NCBI GenBank assembly: GCA_032158295.1
Contig: CM063252.1
Coordinates: forward strand, 16,145,952 to 16,209,951
Direction of reading: 5' to 3'
Length of the DNA stretch: 64,000 nucleotides
Origin: Pycnopodia helianthoides
Lineage: Eukaryota > Echinodermata > Asteroidea > Forcipulatida > Asteriidae
The notes below the pieces were generated by a model. The model made no database searches and had not been told where the DNA came from. It worked only from the letters and a program-made list of their open reading frames with translations. The translations under genes were made by a program, and so were the position numbers. Below are positions 37,423-49,132 of this stretch, one piece after another. The stretch's first letter is position 1; each line of letters begins with the position of its first letter.

Positions 37423-37904
37423 GTAGTACCCTGGTATACCCATGGTCTACCCATGGTATACAGCTCCATGGTCTACCAGAATGCAGTGGTGGTCATGGAT
37501 TGACCATGGACCAACCAAATAAACAACCATTGTTGTGTCACTATCAACCCAGATGAATATTCATTGTGCTGACTGACCAATCAGGTTTGCTGGTCATTTT
37601 AAAGGCCCTTACAAGATACATGCATAGTACAACACAGGCTGAGCACCTCACTCAGCTGGTGGTTGTGCATTGAATATTCATCATGTTTTCTTGTTATTAT
37701 GAATCTTTTAAATGTCAGTGTGCATACAATGTACATGTATCTTGAACAATATTTACAGAGGAGCTCATGAATATTCATCAGGTTTTTGGTAGGGAGGAGT
37801 TAGGGCCTTAGAAGTTAAGCCAACAACAGTGAGTGGACATTTTCCAGCTGTGGTTCATGAATATTGTTATCGTGTTTTTACTTTTGAACAAACAGTCAGT
37901 CCCA

Positions 37905-37995
37905 GGGCAGGTCTGGCTTCTGATTGGGTCCAGAGTGCAGGTCTGGCTTCTGCTGATTGGGTCCAGAGTGCAGGTCTGGCTTTTGATTGGATCTT
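37905..37995. repeat. about 32-bp tandem repeat x3
   Basis: GCAGGTCTGGCTTCTGATTG, with TGGGTCCAGAGT, repeats three times; the second copy has an extra CTG and the last diverges after GATTGG. Confidence 0.9.
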
Positions 37996-38132
37996 TGTGG
38001 TTTTGTCCTTCAGCCTGATAATAATGAATAGCTACATTTCAGACACCCTGGGTTTAAACCCCCCAAAATGTGGATGGTCCATATCAAGTTGTTAATCCTG
38101 GCCACCTTGATATGAATTATGAGCCATCCTAA

Positions 38133-38192
38133 CTGTATACAATAAAAAATTAATATATATTCTGTATACAATAAAAAATTAATATATATTCG
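38133..38192. repeat. 30-bp direct repeat x2
   Basis: CTGTATACAATAAAAAATTA followed by ATATATATTC appears twice back to back, nearly identical. Confidence 0.93.
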
Positions 38193-39014
38193 GTTTGCGG
38201 TAACACCATGTGTATAAATATCTACTTTGCTGTGTAGATTTGTTTCTTAAAGAACTTGTCTTGCTATTTGTTCTACTACCGCGGAGTAGATTTTTTTGGA
38301 ATTTGGGAGACTTCTCAGTTCTGAAAAGAACTGTCCTGCTTATTAACTACTACCTGGGCGGGAGGTAGGAAATCGGCCTGGACTACTACTTTAGCTTTGT
38401 GGATCGGGGTGATTGTGCAGGCCTGGAATTTTGTTCTGGTTAGGGCATAGAGAAAGGACCCTCTATGGTTAGGGCAAGAACACCCGTTCCTGAACAGTGT
38501 TTATTTGTAAGAAAAAATCACAGAGAAAGAGATCTTGCTTGTTGATATTGGTCTGAAATCTATTGCAGATACAAATCTTTGAAATGCAAATTTACACACT
38601 CAGGTATGCATAATTCCGGTATGAGAATTTTCAGACTTTTTTTCTCTGAACTCAGACTTTTTTCAACAGAAAAAAAACGCTGCAATTTTTTACTGAATAA
38701 AAAAAAAGTCTTGCTCTTTGATCTACTTCTCTGATGCTGAGGATACTGTTCCCAAAAGCTCCTTGGAGTCTATAACTCCAGAGGTTATCATTTGATGGAA
38801 AAAGCCATCATTTTAACATTTTATGTATGTACCTTCTAAGTTCTGGATCCAAGTTTTAGACTTTTTTGTCATCAATGACCCCCCCCCCATAATTCTCTCT
38901 GTGCTATGCAAAGTATCATTTTGTAGACAACTTAACAAAATACGCAAACCCCTTTCTTGAGTTAGCAAGACTATAAGCTGTGCATTGTACACTTAATATT
39001 TAAAATGATTACTC
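38193..39014 (+). other. intron; possible single repeat remnant
   Basis: CTACTACCGCGGAGTAG near 38274 is palindromic, and CAGGCCTGGAATTTTG at 38418 is a lone family D end. No full element is delimited. Confidence 0.4.
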
Positions 39015-39410
39015 TTAAAGACACGGACACCTTTGGTAATTGTCAAAGACCAGTCCTCTCACTTGGTGTATCTCAACATATGCACAAAATAACAAACCTG
39101 TGAAAATTTGAACTCAATTGGTTGTCGAAGTTGCGAGATAGGGCCTAATAGTGGAAGAAAAAACACCCTTGTCACACGAAGTTGTGTGCTTTCAGATGCT
39201 TGATTTCGAGACCTCACGCGTGAGGTCTCAAAATCAATTCAAATATTCTACTGAGAAATGACTTCTTTCTCAAAAACTACGTTACTTCAGAGGGAGCCGT
39301 TTCTCACAATGTTTTATATTATCAACAGCTCTTCATTGCTCGTTACCAAGTAAGTTTTTATTTTTTAACAGTTATTTTGAGTAATTACCAATAGTGTCCA
39401 GTGCCTTTAA
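39015..39410 (+). mobile_element. family B TTAA MITE, copy 3
   Basis: TTAA both sides; ends AGACACGGACACCTTTGG and CCAATAGTGTCCAGTGCCT. Position 39208-39229 is a perfect 22-nt palindrome (GAGACCTCACG and its complement). Confidence 0.92.
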
Positions 39411-40289
39411 AGTATTAGGGCAAGTGAACAAAAAACACCGGTTGATCATCCCTGCCCTCACCTTTTTTTTTTTTTTTTTAAAGCCGCATCCTTTTTTAAC
39501 AACATTGTTCGTTTAATTTTTGCCCCCAATAGACTTTCTGCATGTATTTTTACCTCATCTTGGCACCGTTCTTTCGACGATTGATTTAATTCACTCATAT
39601 TTTAGACCTCTAAAATTCTACAAAGCCATCAAAATAGTCCGGCTCTTTCCTCCTTGAAAAAAATAATAAAAAGTATAATATAAAAGGTCCCCTACCTCTT
39701 TTAAAAAAAAAAACAGGACAATCAACTGAGTTTATTTTTTCCCACCTGGCCATAAATATATTCTGCTTCAGTTTCATTTGAGTTACAACCACATGTTTAT
39801 TTGTGTACATTACTAATAATTATTTAAAACAATCTGGAAGGATGATGAGATGGTTGTTATTGCAGTTTGTAGACATTTTGACAGCAATAACTTGACACAA
39901 GAGTGAAACCAGAAATGACAAATTTACCTATACATTGTAATTAGCGAAGGGGTTATAGTTTTAGTTTAATAATGACCAAAATCCATTTCAGTGGAAATTT
40001 TGTTTGAATAGCTATAGCTGATGCTAAACATAAATTTCTCAGATGGCATACACCTGACTCAAATTGCAGTCAGGATTTCATTTCACAAACTGATTGCAAC
40101 CTTGTACGTTTGATGATGGAGAGCTGTGTGTACATGTATAATCATGGTATAATAATCTAGCCCTCTTGCACCCACCCCCCACCACCAAATCTTGTCAATT
40201 TTAACTGCAAACTTCCCTGTTTTAAATGTAAAGCAAGGACATTTCTAATAGTAATACCATCAAAATAAACCAGCACTTCCTCATGAATT

Positions 40290-40663
40290 ATGCAGCATCA
40301 CTCGACCAATCAAAGCTAAGTAGGCTATGCCCGCCCCCTATTGCATCACCACTGCTGCACTGTATCTATGCACACAATAACATCAGCTGATGGTGTACAA
40401 TCATACATTATTCATGAGAGAGGTCAGCTGTCATCGCGGAGAGAAGGACAGGATCAGCTGATTTGAGAGTGAATACCCTGTGCACAGGGAGGGCTTGTGG
40501 GGTTGCATTGGTGAATGTATAAACAATCTCACAACCATTCTCTGTGGTTCACATGTGTGAGATCAGCGTGAGTGATGCAATAGAGGAGACGTATTGCTAA
40601 CACTGCATCCAGCGAGCAGTAGCAATTAACAGTTCAGGGAAACTCACTGCTGAGTCGGGTGTA
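40290..40663 (+). promoter_or_regulatory. candidate internal promoter and 5' UTR of the short sestrin isoform
   Basis: No acceptor-like sequence lies directly before the exon 1b ATG, so transcription probably starts in this interval. A CCAAT box (GACCAATCAA, about 40304-40313) and a CCGCCCCC GC box (about 40331-40338) stand side by side. A forkhead consensus ATAAACA is at 40519-40525; FoxO control of sestrin genes is established in flies and mammals. An in-frame TAA at 40598-40600 precedes ATG 40664 with no other in-frame ATG. I saw no convincing pair of p53 half-sites. The exact start site is inference. Confidence 0.4.
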
Positions 40664-40882
40664 ATGGTGGAGGTTTACCAAAGTGGCGACAGTGTTTTAC
40701 TTGGATTGAAGGATCCCACATGTTCAACCTCCTCCCTGAAGAAGAGCCGACGCGCAGCAGCTAAAGTTGGAATAATGGGGAAGAGAGTGAGGGCCGAGAG
40801 CCCGTACAATGAGGTTCAGAAATTGTTTTTGGAAGACGGACAGTTGAAGACGAGACCGACGCTGTGTTTGAAGTGTTTACAG
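40664..40882 (+). CDS. SESN: sestrin exon 1b (alternative amino terminus)
   Basis: This alternative first coding exon encodes 73 residues, from ATG 40664 to CAG|GTAAGA, phase 0. The start is supported by an in-frame TAA at 40598-40600. The exon ends TLCLKCLQ, with Cys68 and Cys71 forming a CxxC that, once joined to the next exon (EKGVKVPRQCANGPSGFI), aligns with the CxxC-basic-GPSxFI run near the amino terminus of vertebrate SESN3 and of the short SESN1 isoform. Residues 26-43 are strongly basic (KKSRR, GKRVR), which could act in localisation; that is only a suggestion. The exon sits 23 kb downstream of exon 1a and 4 kb upstream of the first shared exon, the arrangement expected for an internal promoter. 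Confidence 0.88.
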
Positions 40883-41330
40883 GTAAGACATTGAAAGAGA
40901 AGGGGTTGGGGGGGGGGCAACATCAAGTACAGGTTGGAAAGATCTAGTAAATGCTACCAAATCGGTCAAGATATGTTATGGGTTGTCTCACCTCTCAAGA
41001 ACTGCGTTTGACAAAGTTAAGAACAGTGTTGTGTTTTGTTGTTTCAGAACAAAAAGAAACCACCAGATTACTCAACAAATGTAATCAAGTTGCACTTCAT
41101 CGTCTTTGATTAGAAGGAAAAAGAAATCAGAAGTTGGGTTGCAATTCTGGAAACAGTTTGAACTTCTGTAGTTGAAATAAGAAACTTAAGGGACTAAAAG
41201 ATATTTACATATTCACATAATCCCACCATCGAAAAGTCAAAACTACCTTTTCAAGCTAACTTTTTCTGGAAATTAGATATATTAATCATTATAGAAACAA
41301 ACGTGTATTATAATTGATATCTTCATAAAG

Positions 41331-41490
41331 ATTCCCAATGGGAGTACCCTTTGCAAAATGCTCTCTCCGAAATTCCAGGCCTGGGCCTGATACAATTCCT
41401 GGAGGCAAATTGCCCCCATGCCCCCCTAGTCATTGCCTTGTTGCCCCTTGAAAATATTCCTTTGGAAAACGACATTTCCTGCATGATAGA
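41331..41490. repeat. family D element, rearranged
   Basis: The CTTTGCAAAATG...GAAATTCCAGGCCTGG end is directly followed by GAGGCAAATTGCCCCC and TTGTTGCCCCTTGAAAATATT, so the two halves appear joined in the wrong order, or two fragments lie side by side. Confidence 0.55.
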
Positions 41491-41569
41491 GGTCCTTTTT
41501 TGAGGAGGAGAAAAGTTAGTGAATTGTTCAATTTGCTGTGTGGTTCCATATGAGCCACACATGTATGGT

Positions 41570-41930
41570 AAATAATAATAACTAGTTCTTATATAGCGCA
41601 TTTCACAATAACGTATCAATGCGCTTTACATTTAGTGCCCTGGTCATTGGGCCAATAGCATTCCTGTAATCTTTCTCAGCTCCCTGGGGAGTATACAGCC
41701 CTGTGCTGCCCGTGGCGCACCAGAGGTTTTGTTCATACACAATATCAACCTCTACCCTCGCGGGTATACCCATTTATACCCCTGGGTGGAGAGGAGCAAT
41801 TATAGTAAAGCATCTTGCTCAAGGACACAAATGTCACGACCGGGATTCGAACCCATACCCCGATGACTCGACCACCAGAACTTGAATCCAATGCTCTTAA
41901 TCACTCGGCCACGACACCCTACAAATACAC
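41570..41930 (-). mobile_element. tRNA-derived SINE, about 360 bp
   Basis: Read on the minus strand it starts AGGGTGTCGTGGCCGAGTG (A box) with GGGTTCGAATCCCGG (B box) about 55 bases later, spacing consistent with a Leu/Ser-type head with a long variable arm. Then come a TCCTTGAGCAAGATGCTTTA body and a tail with AATGCGCTATATAAG-type sequence ending in TTATTATTATT. A, B boxes and microsatellite tail fit an RNA polymerase III retroelement. Confidence 0.82.
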
Positions 41931-42770
41931 GACACCTTACGGTATAGCACAAGGTTGTGAAATGTGGGTTAATTGATGTCGCTGCCCGGTGTGTGCATGT
42001 AGGGGAAGGTTTCTATATTTGCCCCAAGAGAGTGAGAATGAGAGAGAGAGAAAGAGATAAAGAGAGTGTGGTTCATTGGAGATCAAATCTAGTGTTTCCT
42101 TTTTCACAGTAAAATGGAGCGAGTACAACATGAGCATTATGCTTGACTTGTGTAATGGACAATTCACCCATTTTGACAGGACGACATTATGCAAGTCATT
42201 AGATTTGCATGGTTTCCTCTGCTTTGTCAGTGCCACATCGTACCGGTACATTCGTTCTAGTCATATCATGTTACGTTTTCGTGATTCTTTCCGGAGTTTT
42301 TTTTTTTTTTACTGGTAACGCAACTTTCTACTGTTATAGTCATCAAACCTGAGTAGCTTTGTAGGTTTCTGTCTGGATTCTGGGAAACAAGTGCATTTGG
42401 AGAAAAGTTAAAGGTTTTTATGAGCGAGGAGGATGACAGTTGATCACAAACCACAAGGATATCCTTGTTTCCTGTTTATTACACAATCCTGAAAAGAGCC
42501 AGTGTGGGCAGACAATGGCACAAACCTTTCTGCCCATTAAGGCTTCCGCACCCATAGAAAAAAACAAACACCTGATTGCGTTTGTTGTCTACTGTTAGGT
42601 TACGTCCCTCTTTGGAAATAGGTTATTTCCCTTAGTGGAAATTTCTTTTATGATTATAAAAGAGCTCTCCTCTCCCAGTATTTGACATAGTTTGCCTTCT
42701 CACTCTCATTTTACTTTTGCGTAAGTTGTCAGCAAACGCTTTTTTACTATTACTCGATTTCTTATTATTA

Positions 42771-42806
42771 TTGTTATTATTGGTATTATTATTATTATTA
42801 TTATTG
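42771..42806. repeat. ATT trinucleotide repeat
   Basis: ATT runs with one GTT and one GGT interruption, ending in TTATTATTATTATTATTG. Confidence 0.9.
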
Positions 42807-42889
42807 TGCAAATAGTATTCTCATCATTGTTGTCTTCATCATGTCTGTCTTTATTCTATTTGTCTGTCCGTTCGTTCTTGTCCCCGTTT

Positions 42890-43080
42890 ATTGTCTGTCC
42901 CCAGGCATCCCTACATAAGCCTCGGCTTCCAGATGATGCCTCCATACTCTATTTATTTATTTTTCTCACCCTCATTAAATAGCCTTGTTCATTGGTTATT
43001 CCTTAAAAAGATTGTTTGTACTCTGTTTTCATGAAGTATGGAAATAAATATCAGTTTGAATGAATGAATGAAAAAAAAAG
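42890..43080 (+). repeat. possible LINE 3' tail
   Basis: The end AATAAATATCAGTTTGAATG followed by repeated AATG and an A-run resembles a non-LTR retrotransposon tail. No reverse transcriptase sequence is visible upstream, so this could be a short 5'-truncated insertion. Confidence 0.35.
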
Positions 43081-43374
43081 ACAAAAAGTCATCACGTCAG
43101 TGCTGTCACTCAGTAGGCAGTTACTTAAAGTTGAACATGGTATGTACATTTTGAAGCTTTTGGAGAAGACTATGTCGGTGGAAAACATAGCAAAGAACCT
43201 TAATTCTGTATTATTCATGCGTTGAATTGGTTTTTTGTCTGGAAATGAGCCATCAGCTGTTGAGAAAGTGGTGTAAGGTTTCATCAGATGTTATTCCTTA
43301 TGATTGTGAAGGTACAGATCAACAGGCATCATACAGAGGTTTCAGAGTTGTGTAACAAAATATACAAGCCTGGA

Positions 43375-43770
43375 CGGCGTTCTTCTTCCTCAACAGCGGG
43401 TCCGCTGGCCAAAGGCTAGTTAAAACAATAAAGTACCAGTCAAAGTTCTCTACATGTACCTGTGGTATGTCTGGCTTGTCTAGTGTTGAAAAGCATCCCT
43501 GTTTCACTAGAAGTATGGCCGGGTGAAAAAGCTGACAGGACTAGCTAAAATTAAAAAGGACTAGCTGTAAAAAAAGGACTAGCTAAAAAAAGGACTAGCT
43601 AAAAAGGACTAGCTAAAAAGGACTAGCTAAAAAGGACTAGCTAAAAAAGGGACTAGCTAAAAAGGGACTAGCTAAAAAGGACTAGCTAAAAAGGACTAGC
43701 TAAAAAGGACTAGCTCTAAAAAAAGGACAAGCTTACTGGTCCTGCTGGCTAGTCACCAAAAAGGTTTAAA
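43375..43770 (+). repeat. family H element with satellite expansion
   Basis: GGGTCCGCTGGCCAAAGGCTAG, GTCTAGTGTTGAAAAGCATCC and the final GGTCCTGCTGGCTAGTCACC are family H landmarks. A 13-bp tandem array occupies the middle (43535-43733), where other copies have a single AGCTAG-type segment. Confidence 0.8.
43535..43733. repeat. 13-bp tandem array inside family H
   Basis: About thirteen copies of AAAAAGGACTAGCT with small differences in A-run length; two carry GGGACTAGCT and the last ends GGACAAGCT. The unit derives from the host element. Confidence 0.93.
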
Positions 43771-43911
43771 GGGCAAACCCTGCTGGGATTTCACTGCCTG
43801 GCCTTTGCCTCCATTCGCCCCGGTTGCCTACTGCTGTGGTATCTCCTTTATAATTTTTTCCCCCATAAATTGGCTTGAAGTTCTCTCAGGAACGGGACTG
43901 CAGTTCCACAA

Positions 43912-44075
43912 TAGACCTTTTGTATGCGTGACGTCATTTGAGCAGGGCGCCCTCAGCTAGAGGTCAAAAGAAGGTTTGCTCTGTGGCCCATCTCTGCGGG
44001 CAGCGCATGTGAGTGTGTTACCGTTGTTTTCATCATCGTTCCACCTCCAAGATGGCGGCATCTTAAAACATTTTT
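43912..44075. repeat. element I, diverged copy
   Basis: AATAGACCTTTTGTATGCGTGACGTC at the left and AGGTCAAAAGAAGG within correspond to the reverse complement of 31227-31353; GCCGCCATC appears near the right side as its complement. The termini are eroded. Confidence 0.5.
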
Positions 44076-44562
44076 AACAGGTACATTGTTTGGCTGGTTG
44101 AGTTTGGGTCTTAACCATTGTTTCGAGAGCACCTCGAGTCTGTCTCTGGAGGAGATGGGTTTGAATGAATGTACTCATCTTCCCCAAACTCTGTGTTTTC
44201 CTTAGATTTATGCTGAACACGGTGTGTAAAAAAATAAACAGTTAATTTCAGTTTTCAATCCGTGCGATTGTTCAAGTTGCATGGTTGTCGACATGTGTAC
44301 AAATGCCATGGGATGTGTTATGTATCTATCATGTGGTTGGATTACTGTCAGTTTTGAGGTCAGCCATTGTCTGGTGTTGCCATGTATTAGATCAATGGAC
44401 CATTACTGATAGGGGATCATCTATTGTCCCATCCAGTGGTCTCATTGTTGTGGCACACTGTTCATTTTTGCATGGATCCCCTTTAGCTACTGTTCGCCCC
44501 CCCCCCCCCCCCTCATTAGCCTTGAAAATGTGAGTCTGGGTCTGACATTTTTTCCCCTTGTT

Positions 44563-44775
44563 CAGCGTTCTCTCTTACTGGCGGGCTGGCCAGATAGATG
44601 CAACACTGGAGGACCAGTCAAACTTAACTCCAAGCAGTCCGGGCTGGCTAGCTCTGTGTTTAAAATCATCTCTTGTTTCAGTTCAAATATGAACTAGTGA
44701 AAAAAAAGCTAGTGGACTAGTGAAATGACAAGCTAGCCGGTCCTACTGGCCGGTCCTACTGGCCGGTCACTAAAT
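44563..44775 (+). repeat. family H element
   Basis: GCGTTCTCTCTTACTGGCGGG at the left, GGCTGGCTAGCTCTGTGTTT within, and ACAAGCTAGCCGGTCC near the right. CTACTGGCCGGTC is repeated three times at the end. It sits about 90 bases before the first shared sestrin exon. Confidence 0.78.
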
Positions 44776-44866
44776 AAGTTGAGTTATTACTCGATTTGTT
44801 ATTAATCAATTTGTTTTCATTTTCTAAAAATAATCAATATATATTATCTTTTCTTTTTTTCTCCAG

Positions 44867-44932
44867 GAAAAAGGAGTGAAGGTGCCGAGGCAATGCGCTA
44901 ACGGGCCAAGTGGGTTTATCAGAAGGTCAGAG
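44867..44932 (+). CDS. SESN: sestrin shared exon 2 (GPSxFI motif)
   Basis: This 66-nt exon encodes EKGVKVPRQCANGPSGFIRRSE. It follows a strong pyrimidine tract (TTCTTTTTTTCTCCAG) and ends GAG|GTAAGT, so both sides are phase 0. GPSGFI corresponds to the GPSxFIP motif found in all vertebrate sestrins, preceding the oxidoreductase domain; the preceding basic stretch matches the RIRV/IRIP segment there. The usual Pro after FI is replaced by Arg. Both alternative first exons splice to it in frame, which makes it the first constitutive exon. Confidence 0.9.
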
Positions 44933-45284
44933 GTAAGTCAAACCACCCCCAAGAGTCCTGTTTTGTTTTTGTTGGCACTTAAAGTTGATGTATTTTGTGA
45001 TTCTTTGCCGTACCATCCACCCCTTAGCATGGTGCCACTTATGGAGAGGGTATCGGAGTCGCCCGAACAAGTCCAGACACTATTCTGTTCCCCTGATGTT
45101 ATCTACTTTTTTCCCCCTGTTTACGTAAAAACTGTGAAATTTCATGGATTGGACGGAATGTTGATGCTACACATTTGTTGTGTAACTGTGAATATTTTTT
45201 GTCAAAGTTGAGTCTTTGTATTCTCAAGACAGTTGTGAAGATCTCTGACGACTTAATGTGTGATGGCACACTGCAAGTAAAAAA

Positions 45285-45475
45285 TAGTGTTTCTAGAAGG
45301 CCAAGTGGCAGGACATTTTGACCCCAGCAGAGTCTATCCCAAAGGTCTTTTTTTGTTTAAGCATTCGAGAAAGACTCTGCTAAGGTTGAAATGTCAGGCC
45401 ACTAACTATTTTTTTGCATTTATATCCTATAGGTCCTTTTGGTTGGTAAGCGGTTTGAAATAGCTAACCCTTTTT
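45285..45475. repeat. dispersed repeat N, copy 2 (inverted)
   Basis: Contains CATTTTGACCCCAGCAGAGTC and, inverted, GAGAAAGACTCTGCTAAGGT then AATGTCAGGCCACTAA. It shares TTTTGGTTGGTAAGC with the complement of 8460-8480. Confidence 0.7.
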
Positions 45476-47659
45476 TTCGCAAGTAAAACATGTTACATTG
45501 CTCACTTACTTGTAGTTGTACAGTAAAGTTGACTTCAAACACAACTTTCTAAACAGGTGGCAGCATTTCAAGCTGGAGTATGCCCAAACTTTAGAACAAA
45601 ATGAAGTGAAATTTTGGACTGGTGTGATAGCTCTGTCCAGTGGCTCCTGTGTTTCGATGTTAACCACAACTTTTGTCAATTTTTTATTTTTTTTTGGGGG
45701 GGGGGGGTTACCATGTGGGTTTACATACCATGCCTGTAAATCATTGAGTGAAGGTTGTGTACAGGATAACCCCTTTATCATTAACTGCACCAGTCCTGGT
45801 TGACGTAAGGGATTAATTGTTCATTCAGGAATCAAACAATGTCTGCCCATTACTTAATAAAACCCTAATCTCTGAAAACCTGTCAATATTTGTACAGCTT
45901 TTTAAGGAGAGAACATCCAACGCACCTTGATTTTTCAGAGGTTTGGCCGCACCCTGGGACGAGTTTAAGGAAATGAACTGAGACAAATTACATGTCGGTG
46001 AAATAAACTAATGAAGTTAACACAATATTAACTCAAATAGGATCTGAGAGTTAACAAAGCTTCGCATCAAGAATTGACTAATTAATCAAGTTATTCACTG
46101 AGCACACAACTGGCTAAAAACGACAATCGTCAGAGAATAGTTACTGTTGAGAATTTGTGGATGAATTGATGAATTTGCAAACAACTTTTGAATGTGGCTT
46201 CACAGGTTAATATTGTGAACCACGTATCCACACTAACAAAAGTGTTCAATGAAATTGGCATTCCTTTCACATCAGTGTGAATTAGTCATTTATAAGTCAG
46301 ACTGTTGCCCCATGTGCGGAACCTTTCCGAGACTCTCCGAAAGAATTTCCACGGAAACACTCGCATAAATCCCTTTCTTTGACGAATGAGAAACATTCCA
46401 GTGTGTGTCACCAAACTGTCAGCCGGAGAGTGAAACTTGAGGGTTGTTACACATGCAAGCTTTAAAGTGGATGATTCAACGTGCGGTTTGCACAGAGAGG
46501 GTTTTTCCGAGGCTTTGTTGAAAAGCGCTTCATTGTGTGTGGGTCTATTCTTGGTGGCTGGGCCGTGGATACAGACTGACTAGGTCTGCGTGTACACACC
46601 ATACACATGACACACACACTCGGATCACGCCACCTAGCTTCATGTAAATAGGCTAATCACAGACATCAAGGGTCATCATCTGACATTGCCGTCAAGCGCT
46701 GGGAACAACATACAATTAAAAATATAAAAAAATGATAATAATGAAACACATGACAGGGGTTGGCTCATTGTGTTGTTTCTACAAGTTCTTATCTTTGTTT
46801 TTGAGTTGAGAAGTTTAAAAAAAAAATATTTTGTAGAAAGGAGATCCATTTTACATGATCGGTAAGGGCTGGTCTAGCAAGAACGAAGTATCTGGGCCTG
46901 CTAATTGTCATCTAAATGTAAATTAAGTTTGCATAATAACAAAAAGGCAACTCATTAAAAGTATAATCAGTCAAAACACCTGCACATTTTTTTTAGTAAT
47001 TAACCTCTATGATGTGTACATGTAGCAGCTTGCTAAGACCAAGCTATTCAAATCTCTGTCTTTTTTTAAACAATGGGCTATTTCTTGCACATTTGCTAGT
47101 TGGGGGGTATCAATTATTTGATTGCACTTTTTTTGTTTGTTATCGGGGCATGCAGCTCTTTTTCGCATTATCATTGGTAAAAGTTTGCCAATGTCACAAT
47201 TGCAGAGAATACCTGCTATGAAGGTATGTTGAGAGACTTTGCACTGTCAGTACAGACCTAGGTGTAGATATCGGGCACCATTATCATTTGAATGGTCTTT
47301 ACTCTATAGGCTGATAAGTCCTCAGGAAGGTCATTGTATTCTAATTGCCTAAATGTGTCCACACACCCAAAATAAAGGAGAAAAATAGGACCTTGTGTTG
47401 CCTGGTGGCAGTTACCATTGGGGAGAGACACATGGAGCCAATGTGGGGGTGTGTTGTGGGTTTAGCTTCCTGTGACTGTGCAAGACAACAAGGCCACACC
47501 AGGGCGGAGGGGGGGGTTGTTTTGAAATATCAGCAAGTACTTGCCCAATTGTCGTTTGAACTGTTGATTTCACACTCATATGGCTGGACCACTGACCTGT
47601 ATTACGATCATTATCAGAGCACTGTTCGAGTGAAACAAGTTTTTTCTTTTTTTGAAGCA
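45476..47659 (+). other. intron, nothing recognised
   Basis: Longest stretch in the shared-exon part without a recognised repeat. It has a G-run at 45697-45708. No exon in the sestrin frame was found here. Confidence 0.5.
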
Positions 47660-47935
47660 TAAAAAGTGGCCAAGCACAACAAAATTATGCTGACCAGAAT
47701 AAGGTTACCAGCCAAAACACCATGTCACATGTGCCATCTGTGCCTGGTATCCTGCTTATTTTTGCCAAGCAGGAAAGTGTTAACCAATCAATATTTTCTG
47801 CTTGGAGCCTGTGCTAAGCAAAAAAATTAAAGATAAAGGCTTGGGTGCAGTCACAGACAATTGCAAACCAAGGATTTTTTCTCCCTTGCCAAGTTTGTGT
47901 GCCTTGTGTAGCGGCGCTATGAAATTAGCCGCAAG
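47660..47935. repeat. family E element, diverged
   Basis: Contains AAGCACAACAAAATTATGCT, the GGTTACCAGCCAAAACACCA segment shared with 37228 and 63737, and a right end GCGCTATGAAATTAGCC. The left terminus is degraded. Confidence 0.6.
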
Positions 47936-49132
47936 AGTTTTGCAAGAATGTTTTGTAAACACGCACTTGACATGCTGGTAAGATGGTCATTGTCTTGAAT
48001 TGAAGGGAGTTCCAAAATTGTACGATCATTCCTTGAGCTCGATTGTCAGAAACAATGGAAAGAACTAGTTGGATTCTCTCGGACTTTTTCCCCCCAAAAA
48101 ACAAAACACAATCGCAACTGACCTTATTTTAGCTTTAAAAATGTAAATAAAGACGCTGGTGCCCAGATTGTACATCCAGCTTGCCAGGTGTCAATCATTA
48201 CTGGGCCTGCCTCTCTCTCTAGACTCTAGTCTCCTCAGTCAAGCAGGGAGGCACCCTGTGCATTATTATTGGCACTACACTACACTACACCAACACACTG
48301 GTACTCTGTGGTAATTTTCCATGACGTCTTCACTGAGGAAAGCCACCCAGGGACCGTTGCTGACCTTTGTGCAGTCATTGTTCAGTATACACACACATGC
48401 ACATATGCTGCAAGGGTACACCCATGTGGACGTGACAGATAGATCGTAGGCAATTCTTGTTTTTCTTTCTTCAGAATTGTTTGCATGTTGCACAATCCGG
48501 TAGTCGCTTGAACAATGATTTTTTATTTTTTATTTTTTTTCTGTTGGGGAGAATAAATTTATAATTGATTTTTTTTTCTGTTGGGCAGTTTGAATAATTT
48601 TTTGTTTTCCTGTTTTGAGGGACTTGGATCATTGTTTGTGGTTTGGTCATGTTGAGACTTGTGCTTTGGTTTGCTTTGGGATCAACGCAAGTTTGGTCAT
48701 AAGGTTGAAGTTATTACATTATTAATGGTGGACATCTGTGATTAAAGCAGTGCTCTGTTGATTTAAAACCAACCCAGCGGTAGACTAAAAAAAAGGTGCG
48801 GGGGTAATCTCTTTAATTTGTAATATAATAGAAAGAGTTGCCTGTTTAAAATTTAATAGGCACCTTGTTGAATATTTCTGGCCATTGCCCAATAAAAACT
48901 AATGATTCCAGACGAGGTGTTGCCACTCTTCTTTTATTTAGGTCAACAAAATTAGGAGCAGTGTGCTACTTGTGTCCAAGGAAGGACCGCCTGCTCCATT
49001 CATTCAGACCTCCTGGGGGAAATATCCCAACCGGTTTAAAATGTTTTCAAGTGGGCATTTAGCCGAGATGGAACACTGCTAAAGGTGAACACTGGCTGAG
49101 AAAAGTTGAAAGCAGAAATGCAAGATTCGTGA

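Noticed and set aside
40400..40660. p53 response element before exon 1b
   Set aside because: CACATGTGTG at about 40550 has the CATG core, but flanking bases do not fit and no second half-site is adjacent.
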